Of a stretch of DNA of 64,000 bases, positions 60,725-64,000 are shown in pieces. The position numbers and the translations under genes are program-made. Origin of the DNA: Aphidius gifuensis (Eukaryota; Arthropoda; Insecta; Hymenoptera; Braconidae); assembly GCF_014905175.1 (NCBI RefSeq), contig NC_057791.1, positions 17,674,177 through 17,738,176 of the forward strand. Reading direction: 5' to 3'. Position 1 is the first letter of the stretch. Every line of letters begins with the position of its first letter. The notes beneath the pieces were generated by a model, which was not told where the DNA came from, searched no databases, and saw only the letters and a program-made list of their open reading frames with translations.

Positions 60725-63700
60725 TAGATTTACAGCTTCATTTCAGTTGGATATTTAAAAAAAATAAGACAATATTTTTGATTACTTTTTGCGTGTTAAA
60801 GAATGAGAAAAAGTAAAAGATGTTTAAAATCAAAGTTAAGTATCATTTGTCTTGAATACGACCCAACAACTAAGATCAACTCGTTACTTATTGTATATAC
60901 TTTCTTCAAGGAAACTAGTTAAACACTGGATACTGTCCTTAACCCCACTGTTTTGTTTATTTGTACAACAAAAATAAATTGTGTTTAACGAAATATATTT
61001 CTTTAACACTGACAATGACTTTTTACTTGAGGGTTTGAAAATTACTACTTATTTGATAATTTATATACTAAACTTAATTTAAACTTAAAACGAAAACAAA
61101 TATATTTTATTTTTTTTTTTTAATTTTCGTTTATCAATTTGTTTTTACCCTTGTCTTTGTTTGTTTTGACGGTTATTTGATAATGACAAAAGATGAAATG
61201 AAAAAATAAAAAATAAAAATATCTCTTGTGTAAGTTTCCCGAGGGAAATGCTAAATGTCAAACGCCGGAGATTCTACCTTCATTCGTTTATCCCAAGGGA
61301 GGTAAAAGGCCATACGAGATCATTACGTTATTACATACAATCCGTCATTCTTTTGTTTATTTTACAAACACATTATCACACTAGATCCGATGAAATTCCA
61401 TGCTCCACAGATTTGTTGACAGTGTACTCACTCAAATTATATACAAAGACATAAATAAATAATAATTATTACAAAAATATATACATCAAAAATCTTACAA
61501 GTGAATTTATGACTTTAAATTTTGTCAAGAAATCATCCAGAAAATAGTTTGATAATTTTACTCAAGATGAACATTTAATTTAAATTATTAATATAATATT
61601 TTTATAATAAAGTTAAAAAATTGATGACAATAGTTTATATATCCTCTCTGATGATGTACATAATAAAATCGATTTATTTATGAATAGAAATTGCTTAATG
61701 GAAAGGGTTTAAATGGCACAAGGGGTTGATGCACTTGAGTGGTTTGTCGTTTGTGGTGGGAGGATAGTTGTGGATACTTTTTGGTCCTTATGTGTATGAT
61801 GTATACAACAGTTTGAATATAAGAATAATAAAAATAATAAAAAATAAGAAAAAAGGATATGCCGGATCTGGGACAGGCACGTGCTGTCGCGTGTGCCATA
61901 CATGAAACCCTCATGATCTATATGGCCCCGTCACTAGACTCTTTGCATATATATGGAAATTATATATATGTACTTACAAAACTAATTCAAAGTCTCGGCA
62001 CTTTAAAAAGTCAAAAGCTTAAAAAGTTGTAATCGATCTTTGTGAATATGAATATATATTTTTACTTTTAATAGAAAATCATTTTTCATAATTTTTTTTT
62101 ATGATAAATTGAAGAGTTTTATAATTTATTTTGAATATTTTTTAACAAAATAACATTCATTAATAAAATTGTGTCGTTTATTTCGATCATATATATTTTT
62201 TTTTTATGAAATTATTATTTTTTTTTGTAGGTGACGATGTAAAAGAGGGCTGACTGGTTTCTCAGGGGGTTTAACTGCGGGGGTGGTTGCATATTTCACG
62301 CTCGGTGGTCCCATCTCGTGGAGACAATCTGAACCAGTACGGATACATCATCGCGTGACGCCACGTAATAACCTTCGTGGCACCCAGGGTGGCTCTTTTT
62401 GGATTCCTTTCAAAAGCCTCTTATTTATTCATCTCACCTCGGCGAATCCCCGCTTACCAACCCCAAAGACAACCCATCATTTTATCCCCACAACTCCTTA
62501 CTCAATTTCAGCTATACTTATATCCCTTTCTTTTTACTCTACCGCGTAACCGACCACCCGCGCAAAAACAAAAGAAGGGAAAAAAAAAAATATGCATCCA
62601 ACATTTTGCCTTTAAATCACAATTTTCATTTTAAAACATAAGCTAGCTTCCTCGTATGTATATTTTTTATATATGCAAAGAAAAAATGAACAAGTTTGAA
62701 AAAAAAAAAAACATACATACAACAAAGTGGCACATAAAGTGACACATTGTCGACGACCCAAGACACATCAATCTCTGAACCACAAATCCGTTCTTAAAAA
62801 TTACAAAGATAAATAATAAAAATAGTGAAATAATAATGAAAAAAATATTTAGCAAAGTGTGAGAAGACAAGTGTCAAAGTTTGAGTTTAAATAATCCATT
62901 TTCAGAATACACGGAAGGAAATAATGCAAAAGGTATATATTTTTTTTCTATTTTTTAAATGTATACACTGTAAAAAAAAATAAGATGTATACCGTGTGTG
63001 ACGGAGTACTGATGTTGCCACTTGTGAAGGCAAAGGCTATTTGTCGGATGATAAACGACCGTCGTACTATTCAACGTGGGTGGTTTTGGCGGTCGCGGGA
63101 AATGGTGAGCAACGCCGCGTGTCGCCGTTTTCGCGTTTCGTATCGTTTCGTTTTGCCCTATGGACAAACATACACCACACTTTTGTCCACACATGTGTTT
63201 CTTCAATTTTTTAACATTTTAACTTCTTAATTTAACTAGCTTTCTTTTTTTCATTTTATTTTTTCGTCTTATACATTACTTCAATTTTTCAACGACTCGA
63301 GAGATTTTTTATTTGTTTTGAGAACAAGATAAATTTATTTTTCATACAACTAAACACTTGGTATATTTATTTAAATACTTTTTTCCGAAATTTTTATTGA
63401 AAGGCAATTTAGTGAAAATTGAGTAGTTTAGATTGTTGTAAAATTAGAATAGCATAGTAGATTAGAGCAAGGATCATATCTCAGTCAAAGTTAGAATCGA
63501 AAATACACAAATACATATAAAAGTTTGTAGGTAGATTGGATTCATGTATATGGAATAGAATGAAGGCCGTATAGAGAATGCAGTTTTGGTCTTTGGGTGA
63601 GTAGTAGATATTTTCATGTATATATATATACAAACCCACCAGGCACATAATGTCTAATGGGGGTGATTGTGCTCGTACTCCGTGACGGATCAATCTGCCA

Positions 63701-64000
63701 CCCCCTTTGGTCACCCTGCTATACTGGCAATTCTCTTTTACATTCACCTCTTTCCCTTCTCATTCATATGGTCATCCTCAATTTTACAAACCAAAAATAT
63801 CATGTATTAACCAGAGTGCGGAGTATGCGTGAATAACGCAACTATTCGTCATAGTACACCCTTGGCAATTTTCTTCCGCAGATTTAAGTCACGGTAGCAA
63901 ATTTTCGATTTAAATGATCATTAAGTTTTTTACTTGTTTTTTGGTGCGATTTAACAAAAGGGAAGAGTTGATTCAAAGTCTGTTTTTGTTTGTTATTTTT
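60725..64000. other. right-hand non-coding region (sv 5' flank or first intron)
   Basis: AT-rich with GC-richer islands at about 61235-61320, 62230-62480, 62990-63180 (CpG-rich, with GCGGGAAA) and 63640-63730. No coding exon recognised; the open frames here are unrelated to any family I know. Confidence 0.5.

Noticed and set aside
62283..62641. Three overlapping open frames of 80-88 aa near 62.3-62.6 kb
   Set aside because: No start context, no homology I recognise and mutually overlapping frames. Probably by-products of a GC-richer non-coding island.

Overview
The window looks like AT-rich insect nuclear DNA, with long introns, GT-AG splicing and many poly-A/T and (AAT)n tracts. I infer a holometabolous insect and suspect a parasitoid wasp; the sequence does not prove the clade. 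It holds four protein-coding loci, one large satellite array and one MITE.

Left, + strand (970-8079): the 3' half of pangolin (pan), the TCF/LEF effector of Wnt signalling. Two interchangeable exons encode the second half of the HMG box. They are followed by a C-clamp exon, a candidate alternative terminal exon that cuts the C-clamp short, and the usual last exon. The 5' part of the gene lies outside the window. About 3.8 kb of 3'UTR and AT-rich spacer follows.

Centre: a satellite array of roughly 73 units of 143 bp (12372-22878), with decayed copies on its left edge (about 11860-12371) and an abrupt right edge. Some 490 bp further on is an intronless 1793-residue gene (23366-28747, +) made of seven divergent copies of one ~200-residue module. 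The motif order recalls a papain-like deubiquitinase fold, but the catalytic Cys and His positions are substituted in every module.

Right of centre, - strand (29509-31208): a six-exon FAF2/UBXD8 gene (435 aa, UBA - membrane hairpin - UAS - coiled coil - UBX). Upstream of it, about 31.75-32.0 kb, are single-copy sequences related to the satellite arms.

Right half, - strand (35087-53829 and beyond): shaven/sparkling (sv), the insect Pax2/5/8 gene, with nine recognisable coding exons (paired domain, octapeptide, C-terminal activation region). The first coding exon is not firmly located. Its long introns and 5' flank (38-64 kb) contain GC-richer islands that could be regulatory, plus a ~480-bp TA-flanked MITE at 60243-60724.

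pan and sv are both on the small fourth chromosome (Muller element F) in Drosophila, so their close linkage here fits an old linkage group. The most unusual items are the seven-module pseudo-protease-like gene, the paired HMG exons and alternative C-clamp end of pan, and the satellite whose hairpin arms reappear beyond the neighbouring gene.
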